A stretch of DNA of 64,000 nucleotides, taken from Candidatus Desulfosporosinus nitrosoreducens (GTDB taxonomy: Bacteria; Bacillota; Desulfitobacteriia; Desulfitobacteriales; Desulfitobacteriaceae). The translations under genes and the position numbers were made by a program. Below the pieces are notes generated by a model. It saw nothing but the letters and a program-made list of their open reading frames with translations, ran no database searches and was not told the origin of the DNA. Shown here piece after piece: positions 57,490-64,000 of this stretch. The stretch's first letter is position 1; every line of letters begins with the position of its first letter. The stretch covers positions 19,526 through 83,525 of the forward strand of contig NZ_JAVHUW010000027.1 in NCBI RefSeq assembly GCF_030954495.1. Reading direction: 5' to 3'.

Positions 57490-57714
57490 TTAAGCTTTAC
57501 TCAGCCGGTCCAACAACCTTTCCATCATTAGCTGAAAATCATTTTTTACACGCTCAGCCTTTACACTGAGATTAAGAAAGTCAAGAGCTCCGACGACAGA
57601 TCCGCACTCGGCACACTGAACGAAAAGCACGGCTCGCGTCGTTCCTTCAAGGTTGTTGGCGTGGACAACCTCAAATTTATCACTGCCACATTTTGAACAT
57701 CGGGATTGCGCCAT
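57490..57714 (-). CDS. Small zinc-ribbon protein, unrecognised
   Basis: 74 residues from ATG 57714 (GGAGGT six bases upstream; an upstream frame adds about ten residues). CSKCGSDKF and CAECGSVVG form a 4-Cys zinc ribbon, followed by a helical, charged tail (VKAERVKNDFQLMMERLLDRLS). The function is unknown; similar small ribbons may bind nucleic acid or protein partners. It is monocistronic by position. Confidence 0.6.
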   Translation of the reverse strand: MAQSRCSKCGSDKFEVVHANNLEGTTRAVLFVQCAECGSVVGALDFLNLSVKAERVKNDFQLMMERLLDRLSKA

Positions 57715-57809
57715 ACTCATACCTCCTATTCCGAGGCTAAGCATAAATATTTCACGGCTAATTCGCTCTGCTTTATAAAACTGAACGTTATGACAGACAA
57801 GTTCCTCTC

Positions 57810-58124
57810 TTATTGACCCGACATTTTGGGATTTTTCTCAACAGACTGGAAAAAATCATGAGTAAAGTTTGCTCCCTTCCCGATTACAAGACCTGTTATG
57901 GCCACCCCTATCATAGGATTTAAGATGTTAACCTTTAATAGATCCATTGCATTAATATTTGCTTGGAAAGCAAGCAGTAAACCACAGGCTAAACTCAATA
58001 ACTGCAGGGTCAAAGGCCTAAATTTATCTGGAAAAAATGGGATAGCATAAACAATCGTTTTAAAAATTTCAACGATTTTCTCCACAACAACGGCCAAGAG
58101 AAAAACTAAGGCAAGCCCGTCCAT
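57810..58124 (-). CDS. Small membrane protein, unrecognised
   Basis: 104 residues with about three hydrophobic segments (ALVFLLAVVVEKIVEIF, LQLLSLACGLLLAF, NPMIGVAITGLVIGKGANFTHDF). The layout resembles uncharacterised holin-like or membrane proteins. GGAGAG precedes the ATG. No partner is evident. Confidence 0.55.
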   Translation of the reverse strand: MDGLALVFLLAVVVEKIVEIFKTIVYAIPFFPDKFRPLTLQLLSLACGLLLAFQANINAMDLLKVNILNPMIGVAITGLVIGKGANFTHDFFQSVEKNPKMSGQ

Positions 58125-58262
58125 ATTTATCTCTCCTCTGAAAAATCCTAGCTCATAGTCTATTTTATTCCTATAAGCTTATATGGTTCTTTCAAGGCGA
58201 TTTCAAAAACCGGCTCTCAGTCGCTGAAATTTTATTAAGCCATTTTTAAACCTTCCCAATTA

Positions 58263-59321
58263 TTAATTTTGAGCCTGAACCCAAACTCTCAAGTGTGTTA
58301 AGCCATTAGCCCAATAAGATATTCTAGTGTAACGCAGAAAAGTTTCTGAAGAAAGAATGATCAACGTTTCCGGTGCAGCCTCTCGCGGCGCACCCTCTGC
58401 CGCCCAATGCAGTCCGTCCGGGCTAAACTCTATTTGCACGCTTGCCGATAGATTTCCGAAATTATAAATTGCAAAGGAAAAGCGACCCAGTGCAGCAACG
58501 TCGCGCGTAGTTGTCGAAGACATTGTCAAGCTTGCTGTGACATCTTCAAGGCTTTCCTGAAAACCATGTCCGAAAATCTCCACTTGTGCCCGCCCACAGC
58601 TCGAAGTAGCTAAAGGAGCCTGGCCACTTCCATAGATTTGGATTCGATCGCGCAGCGGAGTTAAGTTGCGAATATCCGCATGAACTTTCGCTTGAACATT
58701 GACGGGAACATGTAAAGGAATTGGCGTTGCAAGCCGGATTGGTTTAAGAATTTCCCCGATGGACTGAATGTACTCAAGGGGAGGGGCCTTGTGCTCATTC
58801 TTGCTTTTCTTCTTCCATCTTTTGAGGGGCAGCGGACAAGCAAGAAGTTTGCAGATTGACAACTTTCCCGACCCCAGAACCCCGACTTCAAGACGTAGAA
58901 ACTTTATGTTTGAAGCAAGGCCAACAGTTTGCTTAAATTGCGTCTGCTTTTCCTGTTCTAACCGCGGGTGAAAGCTAAATTCCCACGGCAGCATAACGTT
59001 GCCCTTCAAATTCACAGGGTAGAGCCGCAAATAGCCTTTCGATTCAGGCTGTTGGCTTTTAAAAACTACTTTAATTAACCAGTGTTCGTCTTTCCCGACG
59101 GCTAAGGAACTTTCAACGGTTTGAACAATTCCCGCCCGAGTGATTGTCGAATTGCTAATTTCCAAAACATGTTCAGTCTGTGACTCTTGCTTATATTTCC
59201 AGCTTGTAGCTTGATTCCCTCCAATTGGCAGCCAAGCCTCAGGAAAGTCCTGCGCGGAGCATTTTTCCGAAAAATCACCGTTTAAGATTTGATTAGTTTC
59301 TCTACCAAGCACACGTTCCAT
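58263..59321 (-). CDS. Unrecognised protein, possibly carbohydrate-binding plus DUF6385-like domains
   Basis: 352 residues, all-beta in appearance. The N-half (GDFSEKCSAQDFPEAWLPIGGNQ, EHVLEISNST, GKDEHWLIKVVFKS) looks like a jelly-roll carbohydrate-binding module. The C-half (VNVQAKVHADIRNLTPLRDRI, QVEIFGHGFQES, FAIYNFGNLSASVQIEFSPDG, LRYTRISYWANGLTHLRVW) resembles a DUF6385-like domain, from memory. There is no signal peptide. GGGAGC precedes the ATG. Position at the end of the spore-surface locus suggests a structural role; the assignment is tentative. Confidence 0.5.
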   Translation of the reverse strand: MERVLGRETNQILNGDFSEKCSAQDFPEAWLPIGGNQATSWKYKQESQTEHVLEISNSTITRAGIVQTVESSLAVGKDEHWLIKVVFKSQQPESKGYLRLYPVNLKGNVMLPWEFSFHPRLEQEKQTQFKQTVGLASNIKFLRLEVGVLGSGKLSICKLLACPLPLKRWKKKSKNEHKAPPLEYIQSIGEILKPIRLATPIPLHVPVNVQAKVHADIRNLTPLRDRIQIYGSGQAPLATSSCGRAQVEIFGHGFQESLEDVTASLTMSSTTTRDVAALGRFSFAIYNFGNLSASVQIEFSPDGLHWAAEGAPREAAPETLIILSSETFLRYTRISYWANGLTHLRVWVQAQN

Positions 59322-59567
59322 TTTAATCAGCTCCCTGTCTGGGCATTAACGACTTTAATTTATCCTATCAAGTTTTCGCGAAAAATATCACTTGAACTAG
59401 CCGTTTTTAGAGGATTTTACTTGACATTTATTTACTCTATGTCAACTTTTCTTATTTTTTTCTTTTAAAATAGCAATCCAGAAACTGGGCATTGATTCCT
59501 TCCCTATTTCGTGCTAAATTAGGGTTGTACAAAGGATCTAAGAAGATAAAGATAATTGCGCAAAACT
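59322..59567. other. Intergenic, AT-rich
   Basis: About 245 bases containing T-rich tracts and no open frame or recognised RNA. The promoter of the 58263 gene should lie in the left part. Confidence 0.4.
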
Positions 59568-59597
59568 AAAACCTCCCGACGGGGAGGTTTCTTTTTA
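59568..59597 (-). terminator. Terminator of the homocysteine operon
   Basis: AAACCTCCC and GGGAGGTTT form a 9-bp stem with a 4-base loop. T-rich flanks on both strands allow bidirectional action. It lies 39 bases after the UPF0280 gene stop. Confidence 0.75.
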
Positions 59598-59635
59598 TCG
59601 TTTTATTGCGATTAAATTTTTAAATACAATACCTT

Positions 59636-60382
59636 CTAAACCTTCATAGGCATGATTTTTACACTTCCCCAAACTGCCAAGCGTTCGTTCTTGATAACAA
59701 GGCAACCGCTGACTCCCGGAATTTGAGAAGCAAACTCAATCGTTCGCTCCAAATCTTCCTCTGATTGGACAAGGTTGCCACAAGCGGTCGCCACAGCATC
59801 TGCCAAAGCCACAGACGGCGAGAGGACCACAACTGCATCCGCTTTGCCAAAACTTAAAGAGGGACCTACCTTGCCGGAAGAAGTGCATATGCCAAGGGGG
59901 GTTTGTTCGGGACGAATTTCCAGCGCTACACGATTCGACAAGGGAGAATTTCCTGCGAAGATCCCCACTTTACGCAAGCGAGTCGATCTTATAAAGATAT
60001 CCCCGCCGTTTTCTACGATCACATCCCGGGAGCGTTTCACAATTGCTTTTCCTACCCACTCCGCCACAGCTCCCGCGACAGCGGCCATTGGACCTACTCC
60101 TGCCGACTGCCCGGCTTCAGCCATGGCTTTTACAATCAGAGGCGCATGCTCGGGAACGCCGTAAGGGACTAAAGCTTTCAGAAACCCCGGATCTTGCCGG
60201 ATATACTCTTCCAAAGGCTTTCGGCAAGCTCGAATCGTCTCTTCAATCCACCCCACCAATTCCGGAGAAAATCGTTCTCTGCGAACTCCGATATCCAGAT
60301 CCGTTTCTTGCACAGTAATTTGAAAATGCACCAAGTCCTCTTGTCGATGCTGTTCCCGATACGTACGTTCTAAGTAGTCCAC
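59636..60382 (-). CDS. UPF0280 family protein (homocysteine biosynthesis accessory)
   Basis: 248 residues of the UPF0280/COG2122 family, related to ApbE flavin transferases. AGQSAGVGPMAAVAGAVAEWVG and ENGGDIFIRS are typical. In methanogens and some anaerobes this family is encoded with DUF39 and NIL-ferredoxin proteins that make homocysteine from aspartate semialdehyde and sulfide, and the same three adjoin here. Its exact step is unknown. It starts at GTG 60382 with GGAGG upstream, one base from the preceding gene. Confidence 0.82.
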   Translation of the reverse strand: MDYLERTYREQHRQEDLVHFQITVQETDLDIGVRRERFSPELVGWIEETIRACRKPLEEYIRQDPGFLKALVPYGVPEHAPLIVKAMAEAGQSAGVGPMAAVAGAVAEWVGKAIVKRSRDVIVENGGDIFIRSTRLRKVGIFAGNSPLSNRVALEIRPEQTPLGICTSSGKVGPSLSFGKADAVVVLSPSVALADAVATACGNLVQSEEDLERTIEFASQIPGVSGCLVIKNERLAVWGSVKIMPMKV

Positions 60383-60784
60383 TTACAGGTGAACCTCCAT
60401 GGCCCGCATCGGGCATATTTTTGTGCAAAGCATACAGACGATACATTGATCTCCATCAAAGTGAACCTCCATCGAAGGACGTTCCATATACAACGCCCCT
60501 GTCGGACAAACCCCGGTGCAGGCTCCACACATAACACATTTTTCTTCAATGCGTGCAATTCCCTGTTTAAGATCTTGAACAGAAACCCCCAGTTCCCGCA
60601 AATAGGTTAACCCTTGTTCACTTTGCTCTCCTGTGACCTCTAAAACCATGGTTCCTTCTTTTTGGGGATTAACATCTGCCTTCACGATATTAACGACCAA
60701 ATCAAAGTCTTTCACCAGGCGATAAACAATCGGCTTCACCGAGATATCTGTCCCAAAGCGCAAAACAATTCTTTTCGGTGACAT
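60383..60784 (-). CDS. NIL-domain 4Fe-4S ferredoxin (homocysteine biosynthesis)
   Basis: 133 residues. The N-terminal ~70 residues form a NIL domain, as found at the end of methionine ABC ATPases (VLRFGTDISVKPIVYRLV, then TMVLEVTGE). The C-terminal part has two clusters, CVMCGACTGVCP and CIVCMLCTKICP. It supplies electrons to the DUF39 enzyme in the aspartate-semialdehyde route to homocysteine. The ATG at 60784 (GGAGG seven bases away) is chosen over the TTG at 60790. It overlaps closely with the DUF39 gene's end. Confidence 0.88.
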   Translation of the reverse strand: MSPKRIVLRFGTDISVKPIVYRLVKDFDLVVNIVKADVNPQKEGTMVLEVTGEQSEQGLTYLRELGVSVQDLKQGIARIEEKCVMCGACTGVCPTGALYMERPSMEVHFDGDQCIVCMLCTKICPMRAMEVHL

Positions 60785-60786
60785 AA

Positions 60787-61983
60787 TCAAACCTCCTTTA
60801 AACTATGGGCTACAATACCATCGGCAGGAGAGGGAAGAAGTTTGACAGGCTCCGTCAATAAAAAGTCGCCCTTTGCAATCCACTGTTTAAGAGTCGAAGC
60901 GATCTCCCGAGCCCTAGGCATACTCGACAAAGGAGCCGTTTGTATTTCCTTGCCTCTTACTTGAATCTTGCCGCTTTTCAACTCAGCATAGCTGACATAA
61001 CCCAAGTTTCCAGGGGTAAAGGAGGGATATGCTTCGCCATAGTCGACGATGGGGGCATACAGATCTTCATCTTTCATAGCAGCATAGCGGGCAATTTCTT
61101 CATTAAGAATAGGGATTGGTATGCCTATACCCACACTAAGGGTCGCCCCATATCCCAAAAAGCTGGTACCGACCAACCACTTGGGGCTCATTTGTTTAAG
61201 GTCTCCGATTACGGCAAGCGTCCCACCAGCACCGCCGAGTTCTTTGTCATCAACTTTAGTTATGGAGGGAAAATGTTGAGTCCCATTCCAGGCTACATAC
61301 CCTATCCCACCACCGAGGAAAATCTTCGTGCCGACTCCAATCGTTTTAAAGTGCGGATCTTTTAAAAGAGGACTCAATTCCCCGGACGTGGAGTAGTTGG
61401 CGTTCCCCAGCTGGGGTTTTAACATGCCCATATAGGTATAAATCGTGTGATCTGTTAAATTTACGGCACAGTTGTAATTCTGATAGGCATTGCGAGGATT
61501 GAAAAGAATAGCTTCGTTGATCTCACCAAGGGTTATCGTCGTTTCAAAAGCCTTGCGCGGGTAGCAATTCGTACCATAAGCAATTGCTTTAAGCCGAACA
61601 GGCTTACCTGCAACCAGGTCTTGAATAACATGTCCGCCGCCATAACGAAACTCACCCGGATAGTTATTATTCAAAGGATCATCCTCCGGCAGTTCCGCCG
61701 CCCCTAAATAGGCATCTACAGCCGCTATTCCCGCATAGGCGGATACTCCGTTCAGCCAAACTTTCTGCATTTTCATACGAGGCTTAGTATGCCCAAAACT
61801 TAAAAAGGCCCCTGAAGAACACATCGGCGCAAAAGTTCCTGTAGTGACGACATCTACCTCCCGGGCAGCCTGGGAAAGTCCTTTTTCCTCGACCAAGGCT
61901 ATGAGTTCCTCTGCAGTCACTACGACCGCTTTACCGGCTTTGATCTTGGCGTTAATCTCTGCGTACGTCTTTTCAACACTCAT
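60787..61983 (-). CDS. Homocysteine biosynthesis protein (DUF39)
   Basis: 398 residues from ATG 61983 (GGAGGTGGG upstream; an in-frame upstream start would add 14 residues). TYAEINAKIKAGKAVVVTAEEL, TTGTFAPMCSSGAFL (the conserved Cys), FGHTKPRMKMQKVWL, NCYPRKAFET and IFLGGGIGYVAWNGTQHFP are characteristic. The family carries out sulfur insertion in conversion of aspartate semialdehyde to homocysteine in anaerobes. It lacks the fused CBS and ferredoxin domains seen in some archaeal forms. First gene of the SAM-I-riboswitch-controlled operon. Confidence 0.9.
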   Translation of the reverse strand: MSVEKTYAEINAKIKAGKAVVVTAEELIALVEEKGLSQAAREVDVVTTGTFAPMCSSGAFLSFGHTKPRMKMQKVWLNGVSAYAGIAAVDAYLGAAELPEDDPLNNNYPGEFRYGGGHVIQDLVAGKPVRLKAIAYGTNCYPRKAFETTITLGEINEAILFNPRNAYQNYNCAVNLTDHTIYTYMGMLKPQLGNANYSTSGELSPLLKDPHFKTIGVGTKIFLGGGIGYVAWNGTQHFPSITKVDDKELGGAGGTLAVIGDLKQMSPKWLVGTSFLGYGATLSVGIGIPIPILNEEIARYAAMKDEDLYAPIVDYGEAYPSFTPGNLGYVSYAELKSGKIQVRGKEIQTAPLSSMPRAREIASTLKQWIAKGDFLLTEPVKLLPSPADGIVAHSLKEV

Positions 61984-62050
61984 GAAACATCCCACCTCCA
62001 GATTTTGTTGCAGCTTTATCCTCATCCTTGTCGATCCTAATGGGCATCGA

Positions 62051-62078
62051 AAAGGCCCCTTCTAGCAGAAGAGGCCAA
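62051..62078 (-). terminator. Riboswitch-controlled terminator
   Basis: Minus strand: GGCCTCTTCT, loop GCT, AGAAGGGGCC, then TTTTCG. It stands between the SAM-I aptamer and the DUF39 start, so binding of SAM would favour this terminator. Confidence 0.8.
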
Positions 62079-62096
62079 ATTACGTCATCGACACTC

Positions 62097-62225
62097 CTCT
62101 TATCTATCAGAAGAATTCACTCCTGCAAGAATTAGCACCATGCTTTGAGCAAAAACAGGGTTTTTGCAAACAAAGCGGGTTGCCGGGTTTCATTGGGCTA
62201 GTCCCTCCACCACTCCGGATAAGAG
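62097..62225 (-). promoter_or_regulatory. SAM-I (S-box) riboswitch
   Basis: Minus strand: P1 strand CTCTTATC (5') pairs with GATAAGAG (3'). Between them lie the conserved GGTGGAGGGACTAGCCC, GATGAAACCCGGCAACC-like core (here CAATGAAACCCGGCAACC), a P3 hairpin with CAAAAACCCTGTTTTTG and GGTGCTAATTC. SAM binding shuts down sulfur amino-acid genes, consistent with the homocysteine operon downstream. Confidence 0.95.
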
Positions 62226-62382
62226 CATACCTATTAAATTCACTACGCTGAGTCTAACATTTGTTACATATCATGTCAATATAATCTCAAAATAATTAAT
62301 ACAGAAGTTTAACCTTCGAGCTTTTCGCATAATTAATGCTTCACCGGGAACCCTAAAACTATTGTAGCGAGGAGGGAATACT

Positions 62383-62517
62383 ATGCATCAGACGAATCAA
62401 ACCAAACCGCAAAAACGCCCTTTCCCGAAACGTGAAGAACTCCCTTACGAACACTTGCCAGACCAAGATGGACGAACTGACTATGGCAAAGATAAAGAAA
62501 CAACCTATCCAAAATAA
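62383..62517 (+). CDS. Small basic/acidic protein, 44 residues
   Basis: ATG 62383 with GAGGAGG eight bases upstream opens MHQTNQTKPQKRPFPKREEL and ends GKDKETTYPK at TAA 62515-62517. It is charged, Pro- and Lys-rich, and has no hydrophobic part. I recognise no family. The ribosome site and the similar gene 44 bases further support a real gene, perhaps a small spore or stress protein. Confidence 0.5.
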   Translation: MHQTNQTKPQKRPFPKREELPYEHLPDQDGRTDYGKDKETTYPK

Positions 62518-62561
62518 GGTTTTGATCCCCTCTCAACCTATTGCCAAAGGAGGTGCTTCCT

Positions 62562-62657
62562 ATGTCTAATAAGACGGCAGATACAACAAAAAGCGGCAAA
62601 CCGGACCGGGGGAAAAACTCCCCGTTTCAAAAAAAGACACCACAAAACCGGGCCTAA
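62562..62657 (+). CDS. Small basic protein, 31 residues
   Basis: ATG 62562 with AAAGGAGGTG upstream encodes MSNKTADTTKSGKPDRGK, then SPFQKKTPQNRA. It is very Lys/Ser/Thr-rich and shares a Thr-Lys ... Lys-Pro ... Pro-Phe pattern with the preceding small gene. It is followed directly by a terminator. Function unknown. Confidence 0.5.
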   Translation: MSNKTADTTKSGKPDRGKNSPFQKKTPQNRA

Positions 62658-62676
62658 AAACCCGGTTTTTGTTTTA
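62644..62676 (+). terminator. Terminator after the small ORF pair
   Basis: AAAACCGGG and CCCGGTTTT pair around a short A-rich loop, followed by TGTTTTATG. The stem overlaps the last codons of the second small gene. Confidence 0.85.
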
Positions 62677-62927
62677 TGCCTTAATTATATTAGCTTTAAC
62701 TCTTATTTTCTATCTTAGAGAGGCAATTCATTTTATAATTATTTCCCAAATCAAATTTAAATAAATTCTTCTCAGCTTAAAGGAGAGATTAAAATCTTAA
62801 GGTTTTAGGACAATAATCTTTTTGTTATAATTAAAAGGATTATACCCATTTTAAAATAGTCTTGTTTTGCTATTAGGTCAATGAGTCCTTATAAGGGAAA
62901 TCAAGAATTATTAGGCGGTGTTATTTT

Positions 62928-63266
62928 ATGAAAAAAATCGAAGCGATTATACGACCGGAAAAACTCAACGATGTTAAGTCCGCTCTGTCAAATTTAGGAG
63001 TTAACGGCATGACTGTCTCTAATGTTTCAGGGTTTGGAAATCAAAAGGGGTATACTCAAATTTATCGGGGACAAGAAATTGTTACAAAACTATTGCCTAA
63101 AATAAAACTTGAGGTTGTCGTTTCTTCCGCTAAACTTGATGAAGTCATCTCCTCTATTGTTGAGGCTGCCAAAACTGACAAATTTGGAGATGGTAAGATC
63201 TTCATTTACGAGGTAGCCGATGCGGTCAGAATCAGAACAGGTGAACATGGTGAAAAAGCTCTTTAA
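62928..63266 (+). CDS. PII nitrogen-regulatory protein (GlnB/GlnK family)
   Basis: 112 residues, the normal length. IIRPEKLNDVKSAL, GMTVSNVSGFGNQKG and the C-terminal DGKIFIYEVADAVRIRTGE are PII signatures (ATP and 2-oxoglutarate binding). In the T-loop the usual modified Tyr51 is Ile (RGQEIV), so uridylylation is not expected. No ammonium transporter or glutamine synthetase gene lies in the window, and the partner is unknown. GGCGGTG precedes the ATG. Confidence 0.9.
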   Translation: MKKIEAIIRPEKLNDVKSALSNLGVNGMTVSNVSGFGNQKGYTQIYRGQEIVTKLLPKIKLEVVVSSAKLDEVISSIVEAAKTDKFGDGKIFIYEVADAVRIRTGEHGEKAL

Positions 63267-63490
63267 CCTCAAATGAAAACATTATATCCCCCAGGTCTCC
63301 CCGATCGCGTGGATGCCCAAAAAGGTAATTTGCCGGCGATGAAACCATTCCAGAAGCGCCCAACCAAACATTCCGGCGCTCCTGCTATTTGTGTTGTCGC
63401 TAGGGCTAGAACAGCAAGCCTATTAGCACCTATTGTTCCCCCGGCCTACAGCTATTTGTCTCTTGCAAAGAAAACAAAATAGCAAAAACA
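63267..63490 (+). other. Non-coding or decayed stretch after the PII gene
   Basis: A frame with Pro/Ala-rich content exists but has no ribosome site and an unnatural composition, so I do not call it. No other feature is seen. Confidence 0.35.
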
Positions 63491-63533
63491 AGGCTCCAAA
63501 ATGGCGTCAATAAAGGACACCGTTTTGGAGCCT
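63491..63533. terminator. Terminator-like hairpin
   Basis: AGGCTCCAAAA and TTTTGGAGCCT form an 11-bp stem with a 21-base loop. No strong T-run follows. It could end the PII transcript or mark a convergent boundary. Confidence 0.5.
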
Positions 63534-63627
63534 CATTGCTCCTTACAAAACGACAAAAATACTCTTTAATTATAGCTTTCTCCACTGCTACTTGTCTAGG
63601 CTTTTTCAATACCTAATATTGTATACA

Positions 63628-64000
63628 TTATTTTAAATAGTTGGCTACTGCGGCAGCCGTATCATATTTGCTATTTCCTGAAAGCAGCACTTCATTCGGA
63701 TGATTCGTTGTCGGCCCCCCCCACAACGATTAATTTCTTGGCACTCATAGCATCCTTAGGTACGGAATGATCGTCCGGCCGGATGATCAAGGCGCTATTG
63801 CCATTTTTTAACGAGACTTCTGTACCCGACCAATACTCTTCTTTGGTATAATGTTATACAGCCACTTCCAGCATATCCCTTCACCCTTCCAGATATTGAC
63901 TTCCAACATAGTCACAACTTCCCCGTGCAGGAGCAACAGCTAGGGCCTTTCGCACATTGTGGTCTTTAAGTTTTGCGGCATCGGATGAGTTGTCAATGAA
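63628..64000 (-). pseudogene. Degenerate gene, possibly a cell-wall-binding repeat (CWB2) protein
   Basis: The minus strand reads EYWSGTEVSLKNGNSALIIR and AKKLIVVGG up to a run of eight G residues, after which another frame continues with TTNHPNEVLLSGNSKY and DTAAVANYLK to TAA. More stops lie upstream towards the window end. The order (hydrophobic strand, VVGG, SGxxKYDTA) resembles the end of a CWB2 repeat of surface proteins, but I am not sure. Frameshift at the homopolymer plus other stops indicate a pseudogene. Confidence 0.45.

Noticed and set aside
63273..63482. 69-codon frame after the PII gene
   Set aside because: No ribosome site, no recognisable domain, composition (Pro/Ala/Arg) unlike its neighbours, and a decayed surrounding region.

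Overview
The window looks like chromosomal DNA of an anaerobic, spore-forming member of the Clostridia, most like Desulfosporosinus/Desulfitobacterium (Peptococcaceae). This is inferred from gene content: a glmS ribozyme, cdaA-cdaR-glmM-glmS, the anaerobic homocysteine-forming module under a SAM-I riboswitch, a CgeB-type spore glycosyltransferase, collagen-like proteins, sigma-54 control of catabolism, and a probable selenocysteine codon. No rRNA, tRNA or CRISPR array was seen.

Layout. (1) 1-5.1 kb: accessory single genes (broken sfsA, methyltransferase, TIM-barrel protein, Nudix, GNAT, small unknowns). (2) 5.2-16.1 kb: a sigma-54-controlled catabolic region. An enhancer-binding protein (9963-12002) faces a minus-strand set encoding an M20 amidohydrolase/carbamoylase, an MFS transporter, a DUF3830 protein, a CapA-like protein and a dicarboxylate/amino-acid symporter. 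Four good -24/-12 promoters, plus one weaker site, precede these genes or their decayed relatives (ABC-transporter fragment, second DUF3830, FMN-type glutamate synthase, RidA). (3) 16.2-26.8 kb: a 239-bp transposon-like remnant, then glmS with a distant self-cleaving ribozyme leader, glmM, a COG2509 flavoprotein, cdaR and cdaA (cyclic-di-AMP and UDP-GlcNAc precursor supply), then DUF1786 and DUF362-ferredoxin genes.

(4) 27.1-59.3 kb: a large spore-surface locus. It holds two collagen-like proteins, three stand-alone copies of the same N-terminal domain, a copy fused to a YVTN propeller, a second YVTN protein, at least nine glycosyltransferases, a methyltransferase and nucleotide-sugar enzymes. 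These include a probable complete UDP-L-FucNAc pathway (FnlA/FnlB at 44.8-46.8 kb and FnlC at 28.1 kb). Several promoter-like CATANNNTA boxes suggest late mother-cell (sigma-K/E) expression. I read the locus as making a glycosylated, collagen-fibre-like outer spore layer. Both collagen-like genes carry one in-frame TAA. Inside the locus, a 76-codon gene (55161-55391) has TGA exactly where a DUF1858 redox protein has the second Cys of its CxxC, followed by a hairpin, so it is a likely small selenoprotein.

(5) 59.6-64 kb: homocysteine biosynthesis (DUF39, NIL-ferredoxin, UPF0280) behind a SAM-I riboswitch and terminator, two tiny basic ORFs, a PII protein, and a decayed, possibly cell-wall-binding gene at the right edge.
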